This document shows, piece by piece, positions 53,713 through 62,783 of a stretch of 64,000 nt of DNA. The position numbers and the translations under genes are program-made. This stretch comes from an uncultured Collinsella sp. (GTDB lineage: Bacteria > Actinomycetota > Coriobacteriia > Coriobacteriales > Coriobacteriaceae), in NCBI GenBank assembly GCA_958352845.1, contig CATWQC010000005.1, positions 1-64,000 on the forward strand. The letters run 5' to 3'. The stretch's first letter is position 1. Each line of letters opens with the position of its first letter. The notes under the pieces were generated by a model that made no database searches, had not been told where the DNA came from, and saw only the letters and a list, made by a program, of their open reading frames with translations.

Positions 53713-54915
53713 CTATGCGGCCGACTGGCCCTCAGGCTGTGGCGCTGCGCTTCGACGCCACAGTACGTACGCCACAAGAGCAACGACCGCAGCAATCGTT
53801 GAAGCGAGGGCGAAGGCCAGAAAACCCGCGTGCGTGCCGAGCGCGTCGCACGCCCAACCGCCAAACAGGTTCGCAACCACGACGGACAGACCGCTCTGAA
53901 CCATCGCGAAGGCGCTCTGACCTCGAGCGCGACAATCCTCGTAAGTGTGGTTGGCAATGTAGGTAACGCAGGAGTAGTAGACGGTCATGTAACTCACGCT
54001 CTGCAGCAGCTGGCCGCAGATCATGACCGGGACGATGCCGGTGCCCACGAGCACGAGCCTGAGCGCCGCCATGAAGCAGGAAAAGATCAGGAGGTTCATC
54101 TCGCCGAAGCGCCTGACCAGCTTGGAGGAAACGAGCAGGATGGGGATCTCGCTCGCAGCGGAGACCGCACTCAGGACGCCCACGAGGTTCTGACCCTCGC
54201 CAAGCTCGACCGCGTAGCGGCCCAAGAACGCCCCGATGAAGCCAATCGCGGCCGAACTGATGAAGGCGAAGACCAAGACGAAGGCGATCTCATTGCTGGT
54301 GAACAGCGAGAGGAGGCCCTTTCCGTGGGAGACCTTGGGATCGTCCGCGGCATTGGCGCGAATTCCCGCCTCGGGGAGGCGCCACATGTGAGCCGCGAAG
54401 ACCACCAGCGCGGCAGAGACCACCGCGAACTGGATTTGAGGAGCCATGTCGAGCAGCCGACCGACGATCAGGACGACGATGGCGTAGCCGATGGTGCCAC
54501 CCATACGTATGCGAGAAAAGTCCAGGCCAGAGCGATCCGCGAGCTCGATGACGAGGGAGTCGCTCAGGGGCAGGAGCCCCGAGAAAAACGCCGAGAACGC
54601 AAAGGTTACGAGAAGGACCGGGACGAACGTCGACGCCAGGTAATACAGCGGAGCGAGTACCGCCGCCGCAAGGCAGAGGATCACGATGACCGCGCGGCGG
54701 CGCCCGAGCTTGTCGGCGATCGTCGACCAGAGCGGCTGGATGGCGAGCGCACACACCGGGGTCGCCGCGAGGAGGATGCCGGTCTGGGCTGCACTGAGGC
54801 CGAGGCTCGTGTAGTGAGCGGAGAGGAACGGCGAGTACACGCCCGCGCAGACCCAGTAGAGGACGTTCGCGAAGAACAGCGAAGTCATGCTTGCGTTTGT
54901 CCTGGCGTTGTGCAT
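53713..54915 (-). CDS. MFS sugar transporter (LacY/MFS_1-like)
   Basis: 400 residues, 12 membrane segments. N-terminal half SLFFANVLYWVCAGVYSPFL..YTSLGLSAAQTG is like the oligosaccharide:H+ symporter/MFS_1-like group; ADKLGRRRAV is the loop 2-3 motif. Start with GGGAGAA upstream. First gene of the operon. Two uptake routes (MFS and PTS) in one operon suggest two related substrates, or that this one exports a product. Confidence 0.85.
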   Translation of the reverse strand: MHNARTNASMTSLFFANVLYWVCAGVYSPFLSAHYTSLGLSAAQTGILLAATPVCALAIQPLWSTIADKLGRRRAVIVILCLAAAVLAPLYYLASTFVPVLLVTFAFSAFFSGLLPLSDSLVIELADRSGLDFSRIRMGGTIGYAIVVLIVGRLLDMAPQIQFAVVSAALVVFAAHMWRLPEAGIRANAADDPKVSHGKGLLSLFTSNEIAFVLVFAFISSAAIGFIGAFLGRYAVELGEGQNLVGVLSAVSAASEIPILLVSSKLVRRFGEMNLLIFSCFMAALRLVLVGTGIVPVMICGQLLQSVSYMTVYYSCVTYIANHTYEDCRARGQSAFAMVQSGLSVVVANLFGGWACDALGTHAGFLAFALASTIAAVVALVAYVLWRRSAAPQPEGQSAA

Positions 54916-54978
54916 CGTGCTTCTCCCTTCTTGCTCGCCGGGTGCCTGTCTGGGCTTCGAAGTGATTCGCCATCTAGC

Positions 54979-55152
54979 GTGAAACGAAGTTGTGAGGCGT
55001 TGGAACAATGTTCTGTTGTTTCATCGTTTTCGTGCCGTTGTTTCACGGCTCATAAGATAGCAGCTCAAGATGAGATTGCGCCGGGGAAGCACCGATTTAC
55101 CGCGAACGGTAGGAAATCAGCGGTGAAACGCTATTTCACCGCTTATGAAACA
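54979..55152. promoter_or_regulatory. Multi-box operator of the RpiR regulator
   Basis: AGCGGTGAAA-N5-TTTCACCGCT (55119-55143) is a perfect inverted repeat. Further GTTTCA/TGAAAC boxes occur at about 54979, 55018, 55040 and 55145. All lie in the 300-bp divergent gap between the MFS operon and rpiR, the place expected for an RpiR-type regulator; such proteins often bind TGAAA...TTTCA sites. Confidence 0.7.
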
Positions 55153-55215
55153 TTTTGCTTTATTATCACCTCTCTTGACCTAAGATACAAAGCAAACTAG
55201 GGCCAAGGAGTAACC

Positions 55216-56079
55216 ATGGATAAGACAGGGGATGTGCTCAGCCACATCTGCGCAGTCATGAGCAGCCTATCCCCCTCGGAGAAGGCAATCGCAACGTATG
55301 TGCTCGACCACCCGTCGGACGTCGCAACGATGACCGTCCGCGAACTCGCCGCAGAAACCGGTACGTCACCGGCGTCTGTTTCGAGGTTCGCAAGGACGCT
55401 TGACTACCGAACCTATTCGGACATGCGTCTGGCGCTCGGCATATCCATCAGCAGGGCCTCCGGCGAGGAAAAGGCCACGGGCGGCAAGGTTACTCTGGAC
55501 GACGTCGAGGGCTCCATTAAGTACGTCCTGTCTCACAAGGTCAAGGAGCTCTCCCAAACCGCCTCGCTCATTGACTCCGATGACTTTTCGGCAGTCGTCA
55601 ATCTGCTCCACAACGCCAACCTCGTCCTGATTGCGGGCGTCGGCAACTCGATTAGCATGGGCGTAAACGCGGCGTTCAAGCTCTCACAGGTTGGAGTCAG
55701 GGCGTTTTGCCCCAGTACCACCGATGCCATGGTCTCCGCCGCAACCAGCCTCAAGGAGAATGACATCCTGCTCGTCATTTCGACGTCCGGATACTCGAAG
55801 CGCCTCGTCAACATATTCGACTCTGCCGAGGATTCGAACACCCCCATCATCATGATCACAGACAACCCAGATACGCCGCTCGCGAAGCGTGCCACGTATA
55901 TCATCCGAGCCATCTCGCGAGATCAGGCCATCACCGGAACCGAGGTCGCCTTCTCGCACAGCTCGATCAACTTCGTCATCGAGCTGCTGTTCCTCTTCCT
56001 GACCTCTTGCTGGGATGACCCGGTAGAGTTTAACAGGATCATCTCGAAGAATCTCTTGGGAGACAGGCAATACAGCTAG
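55216..56079 (+). CDS. RpiR-family transcriptional regulator (HTH plus SIS domain)
   Basis: 287 residues. N-terminal HTH_6 with TVRELAAETGTSPASVSRFAR (about 40-60) and a SIS sugar-phosphate-sensing domain (about 125-250) including GVGNSISMGVNAAFKL and STSGYSKRLV. Likely senses a phosphosugar of the adjacent pathway. SD AAGGAG. Followed 49 bases later by the HAD gene. Confidence 0.92.
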   Translation: MDKTGDVLSHICAVMSSLSPSEKAIATYVLDHPSDVATMTVRELAAETGTSPASVSRFARTLDYRTYSDMRLALGISISRASGEEKATGGKVTLDDVEGSIKYVLSHKVKELSQTASLIDSDDFSAVVNLLHNANLVLIAGVGNSISMGVNAAFKLSQVGVRAFCPSTTDAMVSAATSLKENDILLVISTSGYSKRLVNIFDSAEDSNTPIIMITDNPDTPLAKRATYIIRAISRDQAITGTEVAFSHSSINFVIELLFLFLTSCWDDPVEFNRIISKNLLGDRQYS

Positions 56080-56128
56080 GACGACGCACACCGGCGCACC
56101 GACGCCCAGACCGAAACGGGAGGACCCC

Positions 56129-56956
56129 TTGATAAAGCTCATCCTCGCAGACATGGACGGGACCCTGCTGCCGTTTGGCTCAAGGGTCGTATCGGAGCGC
56201 ACGCACAGCGCGATTCTTTCGGCGCTTGATGCGGACATCGCGTTCGGCCCCGCAAGCGGCCGCGACTACGCCGACCTGGCCGATGCCTTTGACGGCGACG
56301 CGCGCTGTTTCTCGACCGGCATCATGGCCAACGGAAAGAAGGTCTTCTCCAGCGGCGAACTCGTGTTCAAAAAGACGCTCTCGACGGAGGCCCTCGTCAA
56401 GCTCGATAGCGCCGTACGCCCCTACGCGGGGACGTCACTCTGGCTAGTCGCCGATGTCGATGAGACAGGCAAACGCTGCGAGCAGTTCCTCTGCGCCGTC
56501 GAGCCTGGCGACGAATTCGCCCTGGAAATCGTTAAGGACTCCGGAAGAGACATGGCGCTCGGAGACGTGCCCACGAACCGTGACGTCATCACCGCCGGCA
56601 TCTTCGTCAACGTCAGCTCCGCCCCGACGGAAGTCGTTCGGAGTCGATGCAAGGAAGCCTGCCCAGAGCTTGATTTCCCCTCGCCCGTCCCATTCTTCCT
56701 CGATGTTGTTCCGGCTGGCTGGAGCAAGGTAAACGGACTCGACGCGCTTCTCGGCAGCCTTGGGGTCACGCTGGACGAGGTCGCTTTTATCGGAGACTCG
56801 GAAAACGACGTGACGCTCCTCGAAAAGGTGCCGAACTCCTACGCAGTCGCGGGCGCGATGCCAGAGGCGAAGGCCGCGGCCCATCACCTGATCGGGGACG
56901 CAGCCGAGGACTCCGTCGCGAAGCTCATCGAACAGATTGTCCAGCAGCGAGGCTAG
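56129..56956 (+). CDS. HAD-superfamily hydrolase, Cof type
   Basis: 275 residues. DMDGTLLPFG at 8-17 holds the nucleophile and acid, and GDSENDVTLL the metal Asp pair. Probably a sugar-phosphate phosphatase. TTG start with GGGAGG 7 bases upstream. Cotranscribed with rpiR. Confidence 0.9.
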   Translation: MIKLILADMDGTLLPFGSRVVSERTHSAILSALDADIAFGPASGRDYADLADAFDGDARCFSTGIMANGKKVFSSGELVFKKTLSTEALVKLDSAVRPYAGTSLWLVADVDETGKRCEQFLCAVEPGDEFALEIVKDSGRDMALGDVPTNRDVITAGIFVNVSSAPTEVVRSRCKEACPELDFPSPVPFFLDVVPAGWSKVNGLDALLGSLGVTLDEVAFIGDSENDVTLLEKVPNSYAVAGAMPEAKAAAHHLIGDAAEDSVAKLIEQIVQQRG

Positions 56957-57008
56957 GGTTCCGCCAGCGTGGCATGCGCCGCGTGCCTCGTCATCCGTTC
57001 GTGGCGCG

Positions 57009-57158
57009 CTACCTCGTGACGATCCAGAGCGTGGCCATCGTCGCGACGCCGATGCCTACGATGAGCGCGGCCCACAGGACGCGGACCACGAGGTTCATGT
57101 CGCCCGCCACCACCATGTCGTTCGCGTGCCAGAACCAGCTCTCGTTTCCCTTGCGCAT
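57009..57158 (-). CDS. Small membrane protein, 49 residues
   Basis: Begins MRKGNESWFWHANDM and ends in a membrane helix (VVRVLWAALIVGIGVATMATL). A strong ribosome-binding site GGGGAGAG is 4-5 bases upstream of the ATG. Not recognised. It lies between convergently placed HAD and rlmKL genes; function unknown. Confidence 0.55.
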   Translation of the reverse strand: MRKGNESWFWHANDMVVAGDMNLVVRVLWAALIVGIGVATMATLWIVTR

Positions 57159-57376
57159 GATGCTCTCCCCTAGCCTCGATTACGCCATCTATGGCCGAGC
57201 AATCGCAGGTCACGTGCCATGGGTTTGCCCTACGCCCAGCTTTCAGTTCCGTAAGGCGGCGGGAGCCTGTGCGAGGCCCCGAGTCCTGAGGCTGTTGCAA
57301 TGAAAATGGGAATCAAGGAGCACGCATCAATCATATGGGTTCCTTTCGAGGATAAGGGCAAACGAAGCATCCATCA

Positions 57377-57382
57377 TATAAT
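57377..57382 (+). promoter_or_regulatory. Possible -10 box of rlmKL
   Basis: TATAAT, 28 bases upstream of the start codon; no good -35 hexamer is seen. Confidence 0.4.
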
Positions 57383-57409
57383 GGAGCGACGCAATCAGAG
57401 AGGTCACCC

Positions 57410-59968
57410 ATGGAATTTTATGCAAGCTGCCCCGAGGGCTTTGAGTCCGCACTCGCCGACGAGCTTAAACGGCTCGGACTTTCGCATGTCCGCCGCCTGA
57501 AGGGCCGCGCTACGTTTGAGGGCGAGCTCGAAGAAGGCTACCGCGCCTGTCTGTGGTCGCGCCTGGCCAGCCGCGTGTTTGTGGTGCTTGGGCGCTTTGA
57601 GGCGCAGGATGCCGATGAGTTGTACGACGGCGTTTACGACATCGCCTGGGAGAACATCGTCCGCCCCGGCGCCACCATCGCCATCACCGCCCGCGGCGTG
57701 ACCGAGCAGCTGCGCAACACGCGCTTCTCGGCTCTGCGCGCCAAGGACGCGCTGTGCGACCGCCTGGCCGAGGCCACGGGTCGCCGCGCCGACGTCGATG
57801 CCGCCGATCCCGACGTTCACCTGCTGCTTTCGCTGCGCCAACGTCGCGCGAGCATCAGCCTAGACCTTTCAGGCGACCCGCTGTTCAAACGCCTGCCGCC
57901 CGCTGCAACCCGAGCCGGCGAGGGCACTCATGTGCTGCGCCCCGACTACGCCGCCTTGGTGCACGCGCAGGTCGGCTGGGCCGCACTGTGCGAGCGCGAG
58001 CTAACGGCCGACGATTACGAGAACGAAGCCCTGCCCACGCTGGTCGACGCCTCGTGCGCCGGCGGCGGCCTGCTGCTGGAGGCAGTGAATATCCTAACCG
58101 ACCGCGCCCCGGGGGCCGCCCGCGAGCGTTGGGGCTTTGAGGGCTGGCAGCTGCATGACGCTGTCCTGTGGGAGCAGCTGCGCGCCGAGGCGCGCGAGCG
58201 CGAGGCGGCAGCACGCGAGCGCCAGGCACGCATCGTTGCCGTGGATGTCGATCCCGCCGCACGCAAGACCGCTGAGCGCATGGTTACGTGTGCCGGCTAC
58301 AAGCGCTTTGTCGATTTTTGCGCCGCCAAGTCCGCCACCGTACTGGACCACGCGGGCAACGTCGCCGGTGCCGCCGTGGTCGCGGATACGACCGAGACCC
58401 CGCTTTCGCTCATGCATGACGCCATGACGCTGGTCGGCGAGCTGCGCCGCGCGCCCGAACTCGCTTCGGCACCGGTCGCCGCGCTCACCCGCGACGGATT
58501 GCTGGCCCGCGCGCTCCATGCCGAGCCCGCGCGCTCCATCGCCGTCATACCCAATAACGAGGAGGCGACCGTCGAAGTCTGGCCGTCGCTCGACCACGCC
58601 GCCGCGGCATTTGAGGCTGCGACCAACGCAGATGCCGAGGAGCAGACCGCAAATGCCCAAGACGAAGCCGCCGACACCCCCATGCCCGAGCCCGCCGCCA
58701 CGCTCGACCTAGGCGACGGCAAGCCGCTGCCCGTGCTCATCCCCGAGTCGGAGCAGTTCGCCAACCGCCTGCGCAAGAACGCCCGCCTGCGTCGTAAGTG
58801 GGCCAAGCGCGAGGGCGTGAGCTGCTACCGCGTCTACGATGCCGACCTGCCCGACTACTCCGCCGCCATCGACCTGTACGAGGGATGCCCGCAGACGCCG
58901 GGCCGCTGGCTCGTCATCGCCGAATACGCCGCGCCCAAGACCATCGACCCCGCGCTGGCCCAGGCCCGCATGCTCGACATCTTGGCCATCGCGCCGCGCA
59001 TCCTGGATGTTCCGGCCGAGCACGTGCACGCCAAGGCCCGCATGCGTTCGCGCGGCGGCTCGCAGTACGGCAAGCAGGGCGCTGGCAAGGGTGGCTCGGG
59101 CGAGCGCGCCAACATCGCGCGCCGTCACCTCCCGCTCATCGAAGAGGGCGGCCTTACCTTTGCCGTCAACTTTGACGACTACCTGGATGTGGGCATCTTC
59201 CTGGACCACCGCGTCACTCGCAACCTGGTGCGTGAGCATGCCAAGCAGGCGCGCCGCTTCCTCAACCTGTTCGCCTACACCGGTACCGCCACCTGCTATG
59301 CGGCAGACGGCGGCGTCGAGGAGACCGTGACGGTCGACCTTTCCAACACCTACCTGGACTGGGCCGAGCGCAACATGCGCCAGAACGGCTTTGTGGGTCC
59401 GCAGCATCACTTTGTGCGCGACGACGTGCTCGCCTGGATTCGCGACCAGCGCCAGACGCGCAACCGCTGGGACCTGATCTTTGTCGACCCGCCCACGTTT
59501 TCGAACTCGTCCAAGATGGGCCGACGCACCTGGGATGTCCAGCGCGACCATGTTGAGCTTTTGGCCGGTGTATCGCGCCTGCTCGCACAGGGCGGACATG
59601 CCATCTTTAGCTGCAACCTGCGCGGCTTCCGCCCCGAGGCACGCAAGCTCGCACGCGCGGGCGTGGTGCTACAGGACATAACGGCGCAGACCATCCCCGA
59701 GGACTTCGCGCGCAACCAGAAGGTGCACCACTGCTACATCGTGCGCCGCCTGCCCATCGAGGACGCCATGGCCGAAGTCGGCTTTAGCGCCGAGGAAATT
59801 GCCGAGCGCGTCGAGGAACTGCGCAACCCCGAGGCGCGCAAGCCTCGTGCAGCAGCGCCTGGCCATGTGCACGCCGGCGACGGCAAGCCGCACGTCACCG
59901 GCAGCCCCTCCCCCGCCGGCAAGCCCAAAAAGAAGAAGTTCTACGCCAGCAAGCCCAAGGGCAAATAA
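57410..59968 (+). CDS. RlmKL-like 23S rRNA methyltransferase with degenerate N-terminal half
   Basis: 852 residues. N-terminal THUMP domain (about 45-155), an RlmL-like domain (about 160-400), and an RlmK-like domain (about 450-800). The RlmK half is intact: LNLFAYTGTATCYAADGG (SAM) and DPPTFSNS (about 693). In the RlmL half the SAM motif DPMCGSGT is replaced by DASCAGGG (213-220) and the catalytic NPPYGER is absent, replaced near 325 by VVADTTETP, so m2G2445 activity is doubtful. The surrounding DRAPG..RWGF..W is still RlmL-like. A Lys-rich tail ends the protein. SD GAGAGG. Confidence 0.88.
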   Translation: MEFYASCPEGFESALADELKRLGLSHVRRLKGRATFEGELEEGYRACLWSRLASRVFVVLGRFEAQDADELYDGVYDIAWENIVRPGATIAITARGVTEQLRNTRFSALRAKDALCDRLAEATGRRADVDAADPDVHLLLSLRQRRASISLDLSGDPLFKRLPPAATRAGEGTHVLRPDYAALVHAQVGWAALCERELTADDYENEALPTLVDASCAGGGLLLEAVNILTDRAPGAARERWGFEGWQLHDAVLWEQLRAEAREREAAARERQARIVAVDVDPAARKTAERMVTCAGYKRFVDFCAAKSATVLDHAGNVAGAAVVADTTETPLSLMHDAMTLVGELRRAPELASAPVAALTRDGLLARALHAEPARSIAVIPNNEEATVEVWPSLDHAAAAFEAATNADAEEQTANAQDEAADTPMPEPAATLDLGDGKPLPVLIPESEQFANRLRKNARLRRKWAKREGVSCYRVYDADLPDYSAAIDLYEGCPQTPGRWLVIAEYAAPKTIDPALAQARMLDILAIAPRILDVPAEHVHAKARMRSRGGSQYGKQGAGKGGSGERANIARRHLPLIEEGGLTFAVNFDDYLDVGIFLDHRVTRNLVREHAKQARRFLNLFAYTGTATCYAADGGVEETVTVDLSNTYLDWAERNMRQNGFVGPQHHFVRDDVLAWIRDQRQTRNRWDLIFVDPPTFSNSSKMGRRTWDVQRDHVELLAGVSRLLAQGGHAIFSCNLRGFRPEARKLARAGVVLQDITAQTIPEDFARNQKVHHCYIVRRLPIEDAMAEVGFSAEEIAERVEELRNPEARKPRAAAPGHVHAGDGKPHVTGSPSPAGKPKKKKFYASKPKGK

Positions 59969-59972
59969 CAAA

Positions 59973-60037
59973 GTTGCGGTGGAATACGGACTGTTTTGCC
60001 TGGAATTAGGCAAATTTAGACCGTATTTCACCGCAAC
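59973..60037. repeat. Hairpin between convergent rlmKL and kdpE-like genes
   Basis: Arms GTTGCGGTGGAATACGG and CCGTATTTCACCGCAAC with an inner stem TTTGCCT/AGGCAAA. It starts 4 bases after the rlmKL stop and ends 25 bases before the regulator's stop. May end both transcripts. Confidence 0.75.
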
Positions 60038-60062
60038 TCATAGTGGGATGGCGGATGCCGGC

Positions 60063-60776
60063 CTATCCCTGGGTGACCAATCGGTAACCGATACCCACGT
60101 GCGTCTGGATATAGCGCGGATGCGCGGGGTCGGACTCGATCTTCTTGCGCAGCGTGCCCATAAAGACACGCAGGCTCGCCAGGTCGCTCTTGGTTGCCGT
60201 ACCCCAAATCTCGTGCAGGATAAACTGGTGCGTCAGCACCTTGTCGGCGTTATGCGCCAGCAGGCACAGGAGCTTGTACTCGATCGGCGTCAGATGCAGC
60301 TCCTCGCCATCCATCGTGGCGATGCCGGCATCAAAATCGATATGCAGCTCACCGGTATCGAACGAGCCCTCGGAAGCAACGCCGCCCGTTTGCGCATACG
60401 AAAGACGCCTGAGCGTCGTGCGAATGCGCGCGAGCAGCTCCTCGACCGAAAACGGCTTGGTCAGGTAGTCGTCGGCGCCGGCATCGAGTGCACGAATCTT
60501 GTCCGCATCCTCGCTGCGCGCCGAGACCACAATGATCGGCATGCCCGACCATGCGCGCACCGACTCCACCACCTTGACGCCGTCCATATCGGGCAGGCCC
60601 AGATCGAGCAGCACGATGCTCGGTGCCTGCGACGAGGCGGCGGCGATGGCGGCATGGGCGGTCTCCACAGCCATATGGCGCAAGCCGTGCGCCTCGAGCG
60701 CAGCAACGATAAGGTTGCGGACGGCGGGGTCGTCCTCAACGACCAAGATAAGCGGTTTTACGGCAGAGTTCGGCAC
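60063..60776 (-). CDS. KdpE-like response regulator (OmpR family)
   Basis: 237 residues. Receiver domain with phospho-acceptor Asp58 (LLDLGLPD) and Lys in YLTKPF; C-terminal winged helix with LTPIEYKLLCLL and VGIGYRL. GTG start with AAGGAG 8 bases upstream, 4 bases from the kinase stop. Confidence 0.92.
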   Translation of the reverse strand: MPNSAVKPLILVVEDDPAVRNLIVAALEAHGLRHMAVETAHAAIAAASSQAPSIVLLDLGLPDMDGVKVVESVRAWSGMPIIVVSARSEDADKIRALDAGADDYLTKPFSVEELLARIRTTLRRLSYAQTGGVASEGSFDTGELHIDFDAGIATMDGEELHLTPIEYKLLCLLAHNADKVLTHQFILHEIWGTATKSDLASLRVFMGTLRKKIESDPAHPRYIQTHVGIGYRLVTQG

Positions 60777-60780
60777 AGCG

Positions 60781-62406
60781 CTACTCCTTATCAAACGAAA
60801 CGTCGGCGGCAGGAAGTTCAATCGTAAAGACCGAACCGTGCGGGTCCGCCGCGGCAACCTCTATGCTACCGCCATGTGCCAACGCAATGGAACGGCAGAG
60901 TGAAAGACCCAGGCCCACGCTGCGGCGGCTGTCGGCCAGACCATGGTTGGCGGTATAGAACGACTCAAAGATCCGCTCGCGGTCCTCGGGTGCGATACCC
61001 GGACCATCATCGGCCACCGAACACGCCACGCGTCCATCGTCGACGCTAATCGAGATCACGATATGCGAGCCTGCGGGCGTATAGGTAATGGCATTGTTCA
61101 CCAGATTGACCAGCAGCTGCACCATCAGGCGCGCATCGACATTGACGAGCGCCGGTTCATCGCACGCCACCACCTTAAGGTCGTGCTCGCGCACGGCCGG
61201 ACTTACGTGGCGCAGCGCCTCCTCGACGATATCGTCCATGAGCTCGAGCGTAGTCGACAGATGCATGCCGCCGCCCTCGAGCTTGGTGATGGCGAGCAGG
61301 TTCTCGACGGTGGCGTTGAGCCACAGCGCATCCGAGCGAATGGATAGAAGCAGGCCGCGGCGCGTCTGGGCATCGAGCACCGCGGTGCCGGTCGAACCCT
61401 GGTCGAGCAGGACATCGGCATTGCCCGAAATACTGGTAAGCGGCGTGCGCAGATCGTGCGAGATGGAGCGCAGCAGGTTGGCGCGCAGCTGTTCGTTTTT
61501 GGCGAGCACCGCTGCCTCCTCGCGGGCCTCCATGGCGCGGGCGCGGTCGAGCGCCAGCTCGCCTTCGCTCACGATGGCATCGGCAAGTGTCCGCTCCTCA
61601 TGTGTCAGCACGTCGGGCTCGGCAACGATAGCCAGCACGCCCACCACCGAGCCGGGGTCGCCCGAGCGCACGAAGCCGTCGCCCGTGCGAACCGTCAGGT
61701 AGATGCCATAAAACGCCGAGCCGCCAAACGTGGCGTCGAGCGGCGTTCCCACATAGGCGGACGCCGAGAGCCGCGGCGGCATCTGCGGCGCCAGCTCGTG
61801 CACCGGGGCGGCATCGCCCACGGCTGTGTACGTCGCACGCGGCAGCAGGTCATCGCCCTCGGCGTCGGCGCTGTACCACACGACCGGACAGCCCGAAAGA
61901 CGCGCCAGCTGCGTGGCCATGGCATGGACAATCTGCTGCTGATCGGCGCACCGCTGCAGCATGCGGTTGGTCTCGAGCACCATATGCGTGCGACGGTCGC
62001 TGGCGGCGGCCTGTGCCAAGGCGCGGCGCAGGGCCAACGCAATCGAGCTCGACACAAGCGAGACCACAAACATGATGAAGAACATGCCGGGATAGCCGCG
62101 GTCGATAAGCGACAGCGAGTAGCGCGGGTCGACAAACAAGAAGTTGTAGAGCGCCACGGCAGCAGCCGAGCTCAGCAAGCAATACAGGCGACTCCAGGTA
62201 AAGAATGCGCACAGCTGAACGGCGAACACATAGACGATCATGATGCTCGGCGCGAGACCCGGATGGTCGAGCAGCGCGCCCACAATCGTCGCCGCAACCA
62301 GCAGCCCCGCCGATACGCAGGCGTCATACAGAGGAGTGCGGCGCGTCAGCGTTGTGCGCCGCCACCAAAAGTTATCGGCAATATCGCCGTCCGTACGGAC
62401 GTCCAT
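60781..62406 (-). CDS. KdpD-like sensor histidine kinase lacking the N-terminal KdpD/USP domains
   Basis: 541 residues. Four membrane segments (about 31-125, the DUF4118 KdpD part), a GAF-like region (150-300), HisKA with SISHDLRTPLT (His317) and an HATPase with NLVNNAITY, DDGPGI and SVGLGLSL. Full KdpD is about 890 residues; the ATP-binding KdpD domain and USP domain are missing. The gene order kup - small protein - kinase - regulator points to potassium sensing (inference). Confidence 0.9.
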   Translation of the reverse strand: MDVRTDGDIADNFWWRRTTLTRRTPLYDACVSAGLLVAATIVGALLDHPGLAPSIMIVYVFAVQLCAFFTWSRLYCLLSSAAAVALYNFLFVDPRYSLSLIDRGYPGMFFIMFVVSLVSSSIALALRRALAQAAASDRRTHMVLETNRMLQRCADQQQIVHAMATQLARLSGCPVVWYSADAEGDDLLPRATYTAVGDAAPVHELAPQMPPRLSASAYVGTPLDATFGGSAFYGIYLTVRTGDGFVRSGDPGSVVGVLAIVAEPDVLTHEERTLADAIVSEGELALDRARAMEAREEAAVLAKNEQLRANLLRSISHDLRTPLTSISGNADVLLDQGSTGTAVLDAQTRRGLLLSIRSDALWLNATVENLLAITKLEGGGMHLSTTLELMDDIVEEALRHVSPAVREHDLKVVACDEPALVNVDARLMVQLLVNLVNNAITYTPAGSHIVISISVDDGRVACSVADDGPGIAPEDRERIFESFYTANHGLADSRRSVGLGLSLCRSIALAHGGSIEVAAADPHGSVFTIELPAADVSFDKE

Positions 62407-62434
62407 CAGCGTCCCGCCCCTCTCTCAAAAACAA

Positions 62435-62473
62435 AAACCACCACAAAGGGGACAGGCACCTTTGTGGTGGTTT
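62435..62473. repeat. Palindrome related to family P
   Basis: AAACCACCACAAAGG and CCTTTGTGGTGGTTT arms around GGACAGGCA; shares only CAAAGG/CCTTTG with the family. Upstream of the kinase gene. Confidence 0.65.
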
Positions 62474-62519
62474 CCCCTTGTGGTGGTTCCAAGTGTAAAG
62501 CCTTTGCAACCTGCGGTCG

Positions 62520-62714
62520 TTAGATAAACAGCACGTGCGCGAGCAGTGCGCACACGCACGCCGCGACAAGCACCGTCACCACGATCGAAATCACGCGGTC
62601 GGCCATGTCCATGTTGGCACGATTCGTAAAGAACCGATCTTCGGCGGCGTCGACGCGCGCCTCACGCGCCAGCTCGGCAGCAAGATCGCAACCGTCAAGC
62701 ACCTTTGCATCCAT
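62520..62714 (-). CDS. Small membrane protein, 64 residues
   Basis: Begins MDAKVLDGCDLAAELAREA; a charged N-terminal half is followed by one membrane helix (VISIVVTVLVAACVCALLAHVLF). Ribosome-binding site GGGAGGAA. Lies between kup and the KdpD-like kinase, so could modulate either. Family not recognised. Confidence 0.65.
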   Translation of the reverse strand: MDAKVLDGCDLAAELAREARVDAAEDRFFTNRANMDMADRVISIVVTVLVAACVCALLAHVLFI

Positions 62715-62783
62715 GGTTTCCTCCCAGGACTCAATCCCCGTCAATACAAGCCCGCCCGTTCGCAGACAAACCTCGAGCGTCGA

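Noticed and set aside
55150..55200. A promoter for rpiR (TATTAT near 55160)
   Set aside because: No acceptable -35 at 16-18 bases, so not called as a feature.
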